Shown piece by piece: positions 17,959-26,574 of a stretch of DNA of 64,000 bases. The notes below the pieces were generated by a model that saw only the letters and a program-made list of their open reading frames with translations, did not search any database and was not told the DNA's origin. The stretch's first letter is position 1. The number at the start of each line of letters is the position of its first letter. Source of the stretch: an uncultured Eggerthellaceae bacterium. Lineage in GTDB: Bacteria; Actinomycetota; Coriobacteriia; Coriobacteriales; Eggerthellaceae. The stretch spans positions 46,963 through 110,962 of the forward strand of contig CAKUOV010000003.1 in NCBI GenBank assembly GCA_934670115.1, written 5' to 3'. The position numbers were made by a program, and so were the translations under genes.

Positions 17959-18177
17959 ATGAAAAAGACGTTTAAACTCGATGAACTGGATTGCGCGAAC
18001 TGCGGCGCAAAAATGGAAGACGCCATCAAGAAAATCGAAGGCGTTGTGAGCGCAAAAGTGAATTTTATGGCGCAAAAACTCACCATTGAAGCAAACGACG
18101 AGCACTTCAACGCCATTATGGACGAGGCGCAACGCGTCTGCCATAAAATTGAGCCCGATTGCGACATCGTGCGCTAA
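17959..18177 (+). CDS. Small heavy-metal-associated (HMA) domain protein
   Basis: This 72-residue protein has the ferredoxin-like HMA fold with metal ligands in LDCANCGAKME. It resembles CopZ or the detached N-terminal metal domain of ZntA/CadA pumps, and the ATPase two genes on lacks such a domain. The LDCANC context matches Zn/Cd pumps better than copper chaperones (MTCxxC). A strong AAAAAGGAG precedes the ATG. It lies between the repressor and the pump, so it probably hands metal to the pump. Confidence 0.9.
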   Translation: MKKTFKLDELDCANCGAKMEDAIKKIEGVVSAKVNFMAQKLTIEANDEHFNAIMDEAQRVCHKIEPDCDIVR

Positions 18178-18230
18178 GGCAACATCGGCCCATATCGAAT
18201 CGGTCCGGATCGGCTCAATCGAGCGCGAAC

Positions 18231-18274
18231 CAGCCAAGCGAAACCCCCTCTGCGCGGGAGCCTTCGCTTGGCTG
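18231..18274. other. Strong hairpin between chaperone and pump genes
   Basis: CAGCCAAGCGAA and TTCGCTTGGCTG form a 12-bp perfect stem with a GC-rich 20-nt loop and no T-tract. It may set the relative amounts of chaperone and pump mRNA. Confidence 0.65.
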
Positions 18275-18339
18275 CAAAGTCGAACACCCCATTAGTCAAC
18301 CCCGAACTAACCGCACGTTGATTCTCAAGGAGAACCCCT

Positions 18340-20328
18340 TTGAATAAGAAACAGAAAAAATGGCGCAATCGCATTATTGTTGCGTTATGCCTGTTCGTTG
18401 CCATCTTCGCGTTTTGCGAACTTGCGCCACTTGAAACATGGACAGGCAGCAAGCAGACCGCCATTGTTATTGAATTCGCGCTGTTTTTAATTCCCTATCT
18501 TATTGCTGGTTACGATGTGCTGCGCAAAGCGGTCCTGGGAATCGTGCACCGTCAGCCGTTCGACGAGTGCCTGCTCATGACCATTGCAACGGTGGGTGCA
18601 TTCGCTTTAGTTGCCTTCCCCGAAGGCGACCCCCACATGGCAGAAGGCGCCGCCGTTATGCTGTTTTACCAGGTGGGAGAATTATTTCAGAGCTACGCTG
18701 TTTCTAAGAGCCGCAAGAGCATTTCCGATATGATGGATATTGCGCCGGAATTCGCGAATGTTGAGCGCAATGGTCAACTGGAAGAAGTTGACCCCGATGA
18801 CGTTGCCGTGGGTGATGTGATTGTCGTAAAACCGGGCGAGCGCGTTCCTTTGGACGGTACGGTGCTTGAAGGTTCAAGCGATCTTGACACATCTGCGCTC
18901 ACGGGCGAATCGCTTCCCCGCCGCGTGCGCGAGAACGACGATGTTATCAGCGGCTGCGTGAATTTGAACGGCGTTTTACGCATAACGGTCACAAAGCCTT
19001 ACGGCGAATCAACCGTGCAGCGTATCCTTGAGCTGGTGGAAAACGCCTCGGATAAGAAAGCGCGCACCGAAAATTTCATCACGCGTTTCGCGCGCGTCTA
19101 CACGCCCATCGTTACGTTGAGCGCCTTGGCGCTGGCGTTGCTGCCTCCGCTCTTTGCAGGCGGCGCTTGGGCTACCTGGGTCGAGCGCGCATTGACGTTC
19201 CTTGTTGTATCGTGTCCCTGCGCCCTGGTCATTAGCGTGCCGCTGTCGTTTTTCGGTGGCATTGGCGGGGCATCGCGCCACGGCATTTTAGTGAAGGGCG
19301 GCAATTACCTTGAAGCGCTTGCCCAGGTAGATACTGTAGTGTTCGATAAAACGGGAACGCTCACAACCGGAACATTCCAGGTCACCGCGCTCCATGCTGC
19401 GCAGGGCGTTTCGGAGAGCCAGCTGCTGGAAGCTGCTGCAGCCGTGGAATCGTATTCCGATCATCCCATTGCCCAATCGGTGCGCACTGCTTACGGCTAT
19501 GGCCTTGAGAGCAGCGTTGCTGGCGCCGAAGCCGGCAAAAGCAGCAACACGGTCATTAGCACAGCGCGCGAAATCGACCGCAATCGCATTTCCCAAGCGG
19601 AAGAGATGGGTGGCCACGGCGTAAAAGCGCTGGTAGACGGCAAGGTAACGCTTGCTGGAAACGATAAACTCATGGCAGCGGAAGGCATTCCTTTCCAACC
19701 TTGCACCGAAGTTGGCACGGTCATCTATGTGGCACAAGAAGGCCAGTTCCTGGGTTCGATTGTTATCTCCGACGCCCTGAAACCCGATGCCGCCAATGCC
19801 ATCACGCGTCTTCACGCTGCCGGCGTTAAACGCTGCGTCATGCTCACCGGCGATCGCGAAGAAGTTGCAAACGACATTGCTTCTCGCCTGCACCTTGACG
19901 CCGTGCATGCGCAACTTCTTCCTCAAGATAAAGTCGATGAATTCGAACAGATTCTGGAAGCCCAGGTAAACGGCGCAAAAGTTGCGTTCGTGGGAGACGG
20001 CATCAACGATGCGCCCGTGCTTACACGCGCCGATGTGGGCATTGCCATGGGTGCGCTGGGATCTGATGCCGCCATTGAAGCGGCCGATGTGGTGCTCATG
20101 GACGACAAGCCCTCGAAGATCAGCGCCGGCATTCTTATCGCTCGCAAAACCATGCGCATCGCGCGGCAGAACATCGTGTTCGCGCTAGGTATCAAATTAC
20201 TGGTGCTCGTACTTGCCGCAGTGGGCATCGCGAACATGTGGATGGCTGTTTTCGCAGATGTCGGCGTTGCCGTTCTGGCCATCCTAAACGCAATGCGCTG
20301 CATGAACACGAAGGACGCGGTGCGGTAG
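18340..20328 (+). CDS. P1B-type Zn2+/Cd2+-exporting ATPase
   Basis: This 662-residue metal pump has the CPC metal motif (C292, C294), the phosphorylation site FDKTGTL (Asp336), LTGE in the actuator domain, SDHPIA in the nucleotide domain, and GDGINDAP. The last helices carry K (IKLLVLV) and FADVGVAV, the K/D pair of the Zn/Cd/Pb (ZntA) subgroup. It has no N-terminal HMA domain; the separate HMA gene upstream probably supplies it. The start is a TTG with AAGGAG seven bases upstream; no ATG is suitable. The last gene of the zinc-repressor operon. Confidence 0.94.
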   Translation: MNKKQKKWRNRIIVALCLFVAIFAFCELAPLETWTGSKQTAIVIEFALFLIPYLIAGYDVLRKAVLGIVHRQPFDECLLMTIATVGAFALVAFPEGDPHMAEGAAVMLFYQVGELFQSYAVSKSRKSISDMMDIAPEFANVERNGQLEEVDPDDVAVGDVIVVKPGERVPLDGTVLEGSSDLDTSALTGESLPRRVRENDDVISGCVNLNGVLRITVTKPYGESTVQRILELVENASDKKARTENFITRFARVYTPIVTLSALALALLPPLFAGGAWATWVERALTFLVVSCPCALVISVPLSFFGGIGGASRHGILVKGGNYLEALAQVDTVVFDKTGTLTTGTFQVTALHAAQGVSESQLLEAAAAVESYSDHPIAQSVRTAYGYGLESSVAGAEAGKSSNTVISTAREIDRNRISQAEEMGGHGVKALVDGKVTLAGNDKLMAAEGIPFQPCTEVGTVIYVAQEGQFLGSIVISDALKPDAANAITRLHAAGVKRCVMLTGDREEVANDIASRLHLDAVHAQLLPQDKVDEFEQILEAQVNGAKVAFVGDGINDAPVLTRADVGIAMGALGSDAAIEAADVVLMDDKPSKISAGILIARKTMRIARQNIVFALGIKLLVLVLAAVGIANMWMAVFADVGVAVLAILNAMRCMNTKDAVR

Positions 20329-20352
20329 GTTTCCGCCCAGGCAGTATCGCGG

Positions 20353-20476
20353 ATTGCCAACCATGGGAAGGTTGAGCCGAACTGCGACGCTTTGGATAAG
20401 TTGAGCGAGCCTCAAAACACAAAGAAGCATTATCCAAGCGGAGTCGTGAGGCGAACGCCTTCCCATGGTTGGCAAT
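20353..20476. repeat. Long inverted repeat after the metal pump gene
   Basis: ATTGCCAACCATGGGAAGG (20353-20371) and its perfect complement (20458-20476) enclose a partly self-complementary middle that includes TTGGATAA/TTATCCAA. The whole could fold into a hairpin of about 124 nt. A piece similar to its right half (CAAGCGRAGTYGTGAGGC) recurs at about 32833-32862, suggesting a dispersed family. Confidence 0.7.
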
Positions 20477-20493
20477 TCGACTGCGAACACAAC

Positions 20494-20546
20494 GAGGGGC
20501 TGGCGGCAAAAGGGTCGAAAACACCCTTCGCTACCAGCCCCTTCTT
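20494..20546. terminator. Terminator between pump and licD genes
   Basis: GAGGGGCTGG and CCAGCCCCTT pair, with a nested AAGGG/CCCTT hairpin inside. It is placed between converging genes and probably acts both ways. Confidence 0.7.
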
Positions 20547-20591
20547 CAATAGGGTTAAAAAGACCCCGTCACTTTTTCACGCTTCCCCACC

Positions 20592-21449
20592 TTAGCAGGT
20601 CATGAACTTCGTCCAAGGCTCGGTAAGCGAAACAATCATGGTGTCGGTCGATTCGCCGCCGCTGTGGCATACGCGCTTTTCCTCGGGCGGAAGCTCCATA
20701 TAATCGGCGCCGTACATCTCGGTGAGAACGCGGTCGTAATCCTTGGGAGCCTTTGCCATGACATCTTCGAACGGAATCTCAATAGTCTCGGCAAAAGGCG
20801 CTGCCGTGATTTGACCCGGGCTTGCAGAGAAGCACGTATCGTGCTCGTAGCCCTGGCCCATTAGGAATTTATGCTCAAAGGCCGCCCATTCCTTCATATG
20901 CGCTTCATCGGAACCACGGGACATAAACTTGCAGTACAGTCTGCGCAAACCGCCCTTGAGCTGGGCTTCTTTCTTGTAATAGTAGCGGCTTGCCAGCTGA
21001 TCCATGCGCTTTTCTGCCGCACGGAACTTCTTGGATTCCGCCTCGTTCTCGCATGCGGGAGCCGGCGCCAACGGGAAAATATCAATGCAAATGCCCCACA
21101 TACCAGGCACATCACAATAATCGCGCGGCAACGACGTGGTGTTCTTCAGCCCGATACGCTGCCAATAAATCAAATCATGCACGTTATCAGCATGGCACTG
21201 GAAGTAATACTCATCACCCAATGCGCCTTGATGGCACACTTCGCGAAACTTCAAATAGTCGTCAACGGGCATGCACACGTCAATATCATCATCCCAAGGG
21301 ATAAATCCCTTATGACGCACCGCGCCCAAAAGCGTGCCCCAACCAATGCACCAGTTCAAGCCATACTCTTCGCATACGCGCATAAATTCCTTGAAAATCT
21401 TTAGCTCTACCAGCTGATATTTACGCAGTGCTGTTAATTCTTCTGCCAT
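20592..21449 (-). CDS. LicD-family phospho-sugar-alcohol transferase (1)
   Basis: This 285-residue protein carries the LicD signature WGTLLGAVRHKGFIPWDDDIDV. LicD enzymes are nucleotidyltransferase-fold proteins that move phosphocholine or related phospho-alcohols from CDP carriers onto cell-surface sugars; the DDD/DID acidic triad binds the metal. A second Asp/Glu-rich region follows. The ATG at 21449 has AAAAGGA upstream. It is the last gene of the polysaccharide locus and lies next to a second LicD. No choline kinase or LicC is in the window, so the donor need not be CDP-choline. Confidence 0.88.
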   Translation of the reverse strand: MAEELTALRKYQLVELKIFKEFMRVCEEYGLNWCIGWGTLLGAVRHKGFIPWDDDIDVCMPVDDYLKFREVCHQGALGDEYYFQCHADNVHDLIYWQRIGLKNTTSLPRDYCDVPGMWGICIDIFPLAPAPACENEAESKKFRAAEKRMDQLASRYYYKKEAQLKGGLRRLYCKFMSRGSDEAHMKEWAAFEHKFLMGQGYEHDTCFSASPGQITAAPFAETIEIPFEDVMAKAPKDYDRVLTEMYGADYMELPPEEKRVCHSGGESTDTMIVSLTEPWTKFMTC

Positions 21450-21529
21450 TGCTTATCCTTTTCCGTACCAGTACCCCATATCAAACAGCCGCAGCCACGC
21501 CGTACTTTGTGCTGCGGCCGAAATCACGC

Positions 21530-22402
21530 TTACTCCGAATGTTCCGCGCCATCAACCCACCAGAAACCTTGCGCGTGAGTAGGCACGCGCTCTTCTTCAG
21601 GCGGGAGCTGCAGGTAATCGCCGTAATAGCCGCGCAAGAACGTGTCGTAATCCTTGGGCGCGGGAGACATGCGCCCCTCAAACGGTAAGCGCACAGTAGC
21701 TGCATCCTTGCCCATACGATACCGCGTAGGATCGCTATCGGGGACGGTCCACACATCGCATTCAAGTGCATCGGGGAACGTATTGCGCAGCTCGTTGAAC
21801 GTACGCAACCAATACTTGTACCCCGCCTCACGGGCGGGAAGATAGCCGAACAGGCGCTTCACCAGGCGTTTCTTCCCTTCCGTTTTAATCGCGGCAAAGA
21901 AGTCCTCGCTGGCGTAGCGCAGATTCGCATACATGCGATCCAACTCGCGCAACTTGGCATCCTCATCTGGCGCGCCCGTCAAACCCACCACGGGGAAGAT
22001 ATCCACGAACACGCACTCTACGAAGCCTTCGCGGTCGTATGCCAAAATACCTTTGCTGGCGCACGTACGCGTGTCGTAGAGCTTCGCGAACGTCTGGTGA
22101 TACGGGATTGCAGGCGGCACGGCATCGTCGGCTACGCGTATGTTGCGTGCTGCGAAGAATTCCTGGCCTTCGGGGGAAGCCGCCAGCTCCAAAAAACGCT
22201 TATAGCTTGCAAGCGGCATAGCCAAATCCAGGTCGTCATCCCACGGGATGAAACCCTGGTGGCGCACCGCCCCAATAAGCGATCCATACGCCAACCAATA
22301 CGTCAAATCATGCGCTTCGCAGAACTCATCCATGACATCAAGCATGCGAAGTTGACACTGTTTTACCTGTTCATCGGTAAGATATTCTTTTTCAGAAGCC
22401 AT
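21530..22402 (-). CDS. LicD-family phospho-sugar-alcohol transferase (2)
   Basis: This 290-residue paralogue of the neighbouring protein has YGSLIGAVRHQGFIPWDDDLDL. It shares the acidic metal-binding triad and a similar C-terminal part (APKDYDTFLRGYYGDYLQLPP). The ATG at 22402 follows AAGGA by six bases; an ATG two codons earlier would overlap the ribosome site. It probably adds a second phospho-substituent or acts on a different sugar. A family 3 palindrome separates it from the flippase. Confidence 0.88.
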   Translation of the reverse strand: MASEKEYLTDEQVKQCQLRMLDVMDEFCEAHDLTYWLAYGSLIGAVRHQGFIPWDDDLDLAMPLASYKRFLELAASPEGQEFFAARNIRVADDAVPPAIPYHQTFAKLYDTRTCASKGILAYDREGFVECVFVDIFPVVGLTGAPDEDAKLRELDRMYANLRYASEDFFAAIKTEGKKRLVKRLFGYLPAREAGYKYWLRTFNELRNTFPDALECDVWTVPDSDPTRYRMGKDAATVRLPFEGRMSPAPKDYDTFLRGYYGDYLQLPPEEERVPTHAQGFWWVDGAEHSE

Positions 22403-22469
22403 ATCCATTCCTTCTATCGCCCCTCTTTTTATCCCGCGCCGCGCTTGCCGCTAAACAGCCCTGCGCCGC

Positions 22470-22501
22470 AAAATGTTGACAAAAGGTGGGGTAATTTGTC
22501 A
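22470..22501. repeat. Asymmetric-core palindrome, family 3 copy 1
   Basis: ATGTTGACAAA, an asymmetric GC-rich core (AGGTGGGGTAA), then TTTGTCA. The same sequence occurs at 32881-32914 (direct) and, reversed, at 32731-32769. It touches the stop codon (22502-22504) of the flippase gene. On its right side the outer arm has diverged. Confidence 0.85.
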
Positions 22502-24040
22502 TCATTTGCGCTTCAGTTTGGACAGAATGCGGTCGAAAATGCCGCGGCATTCGTCCCATTCGCGCGTCTTGCGGTACAAAAGCATCCACAGCGCTGCGGA
22601 AACCACCACGCCAAACGCACCTTTCACGAAAAAGCCCAGCAATCCGCCCAACGGCACCAGCTCGCACAGGAACAACAGCACTGCCATGGTCACTGTGTTG
22701 AGCAGCAGATACTTCGTAAATAGGAACAAATACTCGCGCAGCGGGCGCTCCAGGCCGAACTTATACACCGCCCAGCCTTCATAAATCGTGGAGATACCCA
22801 GCGACGAAATGGCGCAGCCAATCAGCACGCCGTTCAGGCCAAACGGGAACGCAAGTGCCAACGAAAGCAGAGGCAAGAACACCGCCTCCAGCACGGCCTT
22901 CCACTTCGTCTTCCAGAACAGGCCATACGCGCTGGTAAACGAAAGGGCGGCATCGCGCATGCCCTTCACGTAGAACAGAAACACCACCAAAAACACCGTT
23001 ACGGGCTCCAAGCGCCACTCAGGACCCGCCAGGAAGTCAATAAAGGGGTCCACCGCGCACACAAAACCGCAGGAGATGATCATGTAGAGCATGCCATTGA
23101 CAAAAAACGTGGTACGGAATACCTCGTTTTGGCGCTCTTTTGATTCCGTTACGCCCAAGTTTCCCACGCTGGCGATGAGCGAATCGAATACCTTCGTAAG
23201 CACTTGCGTAAGCGCATTTACAATCATCAAGTAATTGCCATACAGCGAGGTCACACCAATACCAACCACGTTCGTGATAATCAAGTTGCTGGCCGGCGTA
23301 GAGCATGCACCGGCAATCTTATGCATGAACAGACCCACAATGTTTTGCTTCACGTCATGCAGCACGGCCTTATCGATGGGCTTGACGTCCTTTTCCTTGA
23401 GGTACGGGTAACGCTTGCCCGACACGTACGCAATCACAATATTTTGCAGCAACGTGCTGCTGACCATGCAAATCAGGAAGTACAGGTACTCTTGCGTGAG
23501 CAGCAACACGCAAATCTGCGCCACGCACATGACAATCTGGAACGCATACGTGATCAGGTACACCACGTAGCTTTTCTGGTCGGCCATAAGCAGCGAGCCG
23601 CGATACGAGAAGAAATACGACACGCCCGTGTTCAGCACGAAGCAGAAGAAGTACGCCTGAATCATAGGGATGTCGGGGCAATCGGGGCCCAGCAGCATGC
23701 GGATGTTGGGCGTAAGGGCTGCGCCTAAAATGATAATGACAATGCCAATGGTGATATACACGCGCTTGAACAGGCGCATGAGTGATTTGACCGATTCTTT
23801 GTCGCCTTTTGCCAGCGGTTCATACAGCGCGAACACAATAGCGCTGCCAAAACCCAGGTCAGCTAATGAAAGAATCGTCAAAATGCTGGAGAACAAGCTT
23901 TCCAAGCCAACAAACACTTGCGCCAGCTGCGAAATAAGCACGGCACGCACGGCAAACGACCCAATGGCATAAATCGCCTGACCGCCCCACGCCGCAAACA
24001 CGTTTTTCAACGTGTTGCTGGTACGACTCGATTCGCCCAT
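22502..24040 (-). CDS. Oligosaccharide flippase (Wzx-like, MATE/MOP superfamily)
   Basis: This 512-residue membrane protein has about 12-14 hydrophobic segments and belongs to the polysaccharide flippase group of the MOP superfamily. It would move lipid-linked repeat units across the cytoplasmic membrane. The start (ATG, then GESSRTSNTLKNV) overlaps the previous stop as TAATG, indicating translational coupling with the glycosyltransferase. Its stop abuts a family 3 palindrome. With the Wzy-like and Wzz-like genes it points to a Wzx/Wzy-dependent pathway. Confidence 0.88.
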   Translation of the reverse strand: MGESSRTSNTLKNVFAAWGGQAIYAIGSFAVRAVLISQLAQVFVGLESLFSSILTILSLADLGFGSAIVFALYEPLAKGDKESVKSLMRLFKRVYITIGIVIIILGAALTPNIRMLLGPDCPDIPMIQAYFFCFVLNTGVSYFFSYRGSLLMADQKSYVVYLITYAFQIVMCVAQICVLLLTQEYLYFLICMVSSTLLQNIVIAYVSGKRYPYLKEKDVKPIDKAVLHDVKQNIVGLFMHKIAGACSTPASNLIITNVVGIGVTSLYGNYLMIVNALTQVLTKVFDSLIASVGNLGVTESKERQNEVFRTTFFVNGMLYMIISCGFVCAVDPFIDFLAGPEWRLEPVTVFLVVFLFYVKGMRDAALSFTSAYGLFWKTKWKAVLEAVFLPLLSLALAFPFGLNGVLIGCAISSLGISTIYEGWAVYKFGLERPLREYLFLFTKYLLLNTVTMAVLLFLCELVPLGGLLGFFVKGAFGVVVSAALWMLLYRKTREWDECRGIFDRILSKLKRK

Positions 24041-25326
24041 TATGCCTCGCCGCCCTTCGGCTTCGCGTTTGCGGTTGCGGGTTCTGCGCTTGTTGCAGCA
24101 GGGCACAAGGCATCGATGAGCGCCGTCCACTGAGGATACACCGCGTCTTCTCCAAAGCGCTGAGCTGCGCGTTTGGAAGACGACGAGAAGTCACGACGCA
24201 ACTGCACGTCGTCCATAAGCTGCCCCAAGCGCGCGGCGTACTGGTCGTAATCGAACGAATCAACCAGAAAACCGTTGACGCCGGGCATAATCAAATCGCG
24301 CGGGCCGGTATCCACATCAAACGAGAGCAGCGGTAAGCCATACGCCATTGCCTCCAGCAGGAACACCGGCAGGCCTTCGCGATACGAAGTAAGCGTGGCA
24401 ATGGCATAGTTCGGGAACACATCTTGCGTGCGCTCGTAACGGCCCTGCAAACAAATCTGCTCGGAAAGCCCTGCCTCTTTCAGCTGTTTTTCCAGGTCAA
24501 AGCCGCCTTCTTCATCAAGGACGGCCGCACCCCATACATCCCACACCCAATCGGGATGCGCCGGCATCACGCGACGCGCAATTTCGAACAAGTGATCAAC
24601 GCCTTTCTCGTGGTCAAGGCGTCCCGCCCATAAAACGCGCTTTTCCTCTACCGCGCACAAGGGCGCCTCGCGCAGCAGTTCATTTGACACCCAGTTCGGG
24701 ATAACTTCAAGCTTGCGCGCGGGAATATGCAAAAGACGCTGGTAATCTTGCGCGGATTGACTGGTCAGAACCACTGCTTTATCGCAGAAATGCGCACATA
24801 CGTTGCGCAAAAGCGTTGTTGTCTTGTCGTCAAGCTGATTGATAAGCGCACCGTGGTCGCAAAACACGAGCTTTGTTTTTGCCGCTTTGCACGGAATCAG
24901 CGCCATAGCGCTTTCCTCCACGCAAATACCCATCAGCACGTCAACATGATTCTCTTTCAAAGCGCAGGTCAGCGGCTTGCGCACCTGCTTGAATTGCTCA
25001 CGGAAACGCTGTGCCGTGCCGCCAAGCGAGACCACGCTCACGCGCTCGTCCAGGGGAAACGCAATAGATTCGTGGGTAATGCGCTCGATAATGACAACAC
25101 GGTATTCATTGCATAAACGGTTAGCCAGCGAGATAGCAACGCGCTGAGCGCCGCCCATATCCTGCACCGACGAAAGGAAGAATCCGATCGTTCGCTGCGT
25201 ACCGTTTGCGTTTCTGCCAGCTGCCTGTTGGGACTTCACACTCCCCACCTGGCGTAACGGCAACGCCGCACCCGAAAGGCGCGATGCTTCTTCCTGCTGG
25301 GAAGTATTTGCTTGCGCCCGTATCAT
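24040..25326 (-). CDS. GT4-type glycosyltransferase
   Basis: This 428-residue GT-B fold enzyme has an N-terminal glycine loop region (SSVQDMGGAQRVAISLANRL) and the donor-binding segment VLWAGRLDHEKGVDHL followed by SYREGLPVFLLEAMAYGLPLLS, the E-x7-E motif. It would add a sugar from a nucleotide donor to the growing lipid-linked unit. The first ATG overlaps the stop of the upstream GT2 gene (ATGA). The first about 50 residues are variable and may not be part of the fold. Sugar specificity is unknown. Confidence 0.9.
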   Translation of the reverse strand: MIRAQANTSQQEEASRLSGAALPLRQVGSVKSQQAAGRNANGTQRTIGFFLSSVQDMGGAQRVAISLANRLCNEYRVVIIERITHESIAFPLDERVSVVSLGGTAQRFREQFKQVRKPLTCALKENHVDVLMGICVEESAMALIPCKAAKTKLVFCDHGALINQLDDKTTTLLRNVCAHFCDKAVVLTSQSAQDYQRLLHIPARKLEVIPNWVSNELLREAPLCAVEEKRVLWAGRLDHEKGVDHLFEIARRVMPAHPDWVWDVWGAAVLDEEGGFDLEKQLKEAGLSEQICLQGRYERTQDVFPNYAIATLTSYREGLPVFLLEAMAYGLPLLSFDVDTGPRDLIMPGVNGFLVDSFDYDQYAARLGQLMDDVQLRRDFSSSSKRAAQRFGEDAVYPQWTALIDALCPAATSAEPATANAKPKGGEA

Positions 25327-26552
25327 TCCGGTGCACCAGCTTTTTCGGTGCTTGCAGCTGCGACTTCGCCTTTCGAAGCATCGGCCGCAGGAATTGCATT
25401 CGCCGGAACAGCACCTTGGACTGCTTCCTTCGCGCCTGCTTCGTTGTATTTCACCGTGCTGTTCTGGGCAAACACCAATTTCTCGTATAGCTTCTCGGAA
25501 AGGCACAGCGCACGCAACGCAATCTTGCGCTTCGCATTCACTTCCGGATGCTTCAAAATGCCCTTCTTGTGCTGTTTCAGCCACGCAATGATGTCCTGTT
25601 TGCGCTTTTTATCAGGGCTGTTGCTCAAAATCATGCCATCGAGCACATCGAAATGCGCCCAATAGCAACGAAACATCACGTCATCGATGATTTGCGGGAA
25701 ATGCTTCTCAATCACGTGACGGTTGTGCTCCCATGCATCAATCAGATCCTGGCGAGCACGCGTTGCGGGATTCGACGTAATGGTTCCTTCCGCATGCCAA
25801 TAGAAGTATCGCGGCGTGGTATCAACCGCCACTTTGTTCACCTTCGTGAAGAAATCAACAACGGTCCAGGAATCTTCGTGCGTCATACCCACCGGCTGCG
25901 GCACCTTGTGAAGCAGCCACGCGGGATATAAGCGCGGCGGCACGCATACCGTGAGCGTCTTGTTCAGAAGCATGTCCGAAAGCACTTCTTGGCTGGTCAT
26001 GGTCGTACGGATGATTTCGTTCGGGTTTTCCGTGTGGTCGAAATACACGTCGGCAATGCCGCAGATAGACACATCAGCACCTGCCTCAATCAAATGCGCA
26101 TACAATGACTCGTACATATCGGGTGCCACATAGTCATCGCTATCAACGAAACCGATATAATCGCCGTGAGCAGCCAAAACACCCGCGTTGCGAGCGTCGC
26201 TCAAACCGCCATTGGGCTTGTGGATAACCACAATGCGCTCATCGCGTTTGCCCCATTCATCGCAAAGAGCAGGGCATGAATCGGGTGAGCCATCGTCAAC
26301 CAGAATGATTTCCAGGTTTTGGTACGTTTGCGCAAGCAACGATTCAACGCAGCGATCCAGGTAGTTCTCAACTTTGTAGACCGGCACAACAACCGAGATC
26401 AAAGGTGCGTTTGCGCCGTTTGTCACATCGGCCGCACCTGCGCAACCGGCAATTGCGTCGGTCGCGTTTGCGCACACGGCAGTCCCGTCCACACTCGCGC
26501 CCGTGCTCGTCGCACCCGCATCCTCGTGCTTGTTTTCTTCTGTTTCCAGCAT
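25323..26552 (-). CDS. GT2-family glycosyltransferase
   Basis: This 409-residue enzyme has a GT-A fold: VVVPVYKVENYLDRCVESLL, VDDGSPD, GGLSDARNAG and FVDSDDYV (DXD motif). The first about 45 residues are Ala/Thr/Gly-rich and probably disordered. The C terminus has another Ala-rich tail. It overlaps the start of the next gene by 4 bp. The capsule-type context suggests a role in assembling the repeat unit. The acceptor and donor sugars are not determined. Confidence 0.9.
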   Translation of the reverse strand: MLETEENKHEDAGATSTGASVDGTAVCANATDAIAGCAGAADVTNGANAPLISVVVPVYKVENYLDRCVESLLAQTYQNLEIILVDDGSPDSCPALCDEWGKRDERIVVIHKPNGGLSDARNAGVLAAHGDYIGFVDSDDYVAPDMYESLYAHLIEAGADVSICGIADVYFDHTENPNEIIRTTMTSQEVLSDMLLNKTLTVCVPPRLYPAWLLHKVPQPVGMTHEDSWTVVDFFTKVNKVAVDTTPRYFYWHAEGTITSNPATRARQDLIDAWEHNRHVIEKHFPQIIDDVMFRCYWAHFDVLDGMILSNSPDKKRKQDIIAWLKQHKKGILKHPEVNAKRKIALRALCLSEKLYEKLVFAQNSTVKYNEAGAKEAVQGAVPANAIPAADASKGEVAAASTEKAGAPE

Positions 26553-26574
26553 GGTTTCTCTATTCGACTCCGTT

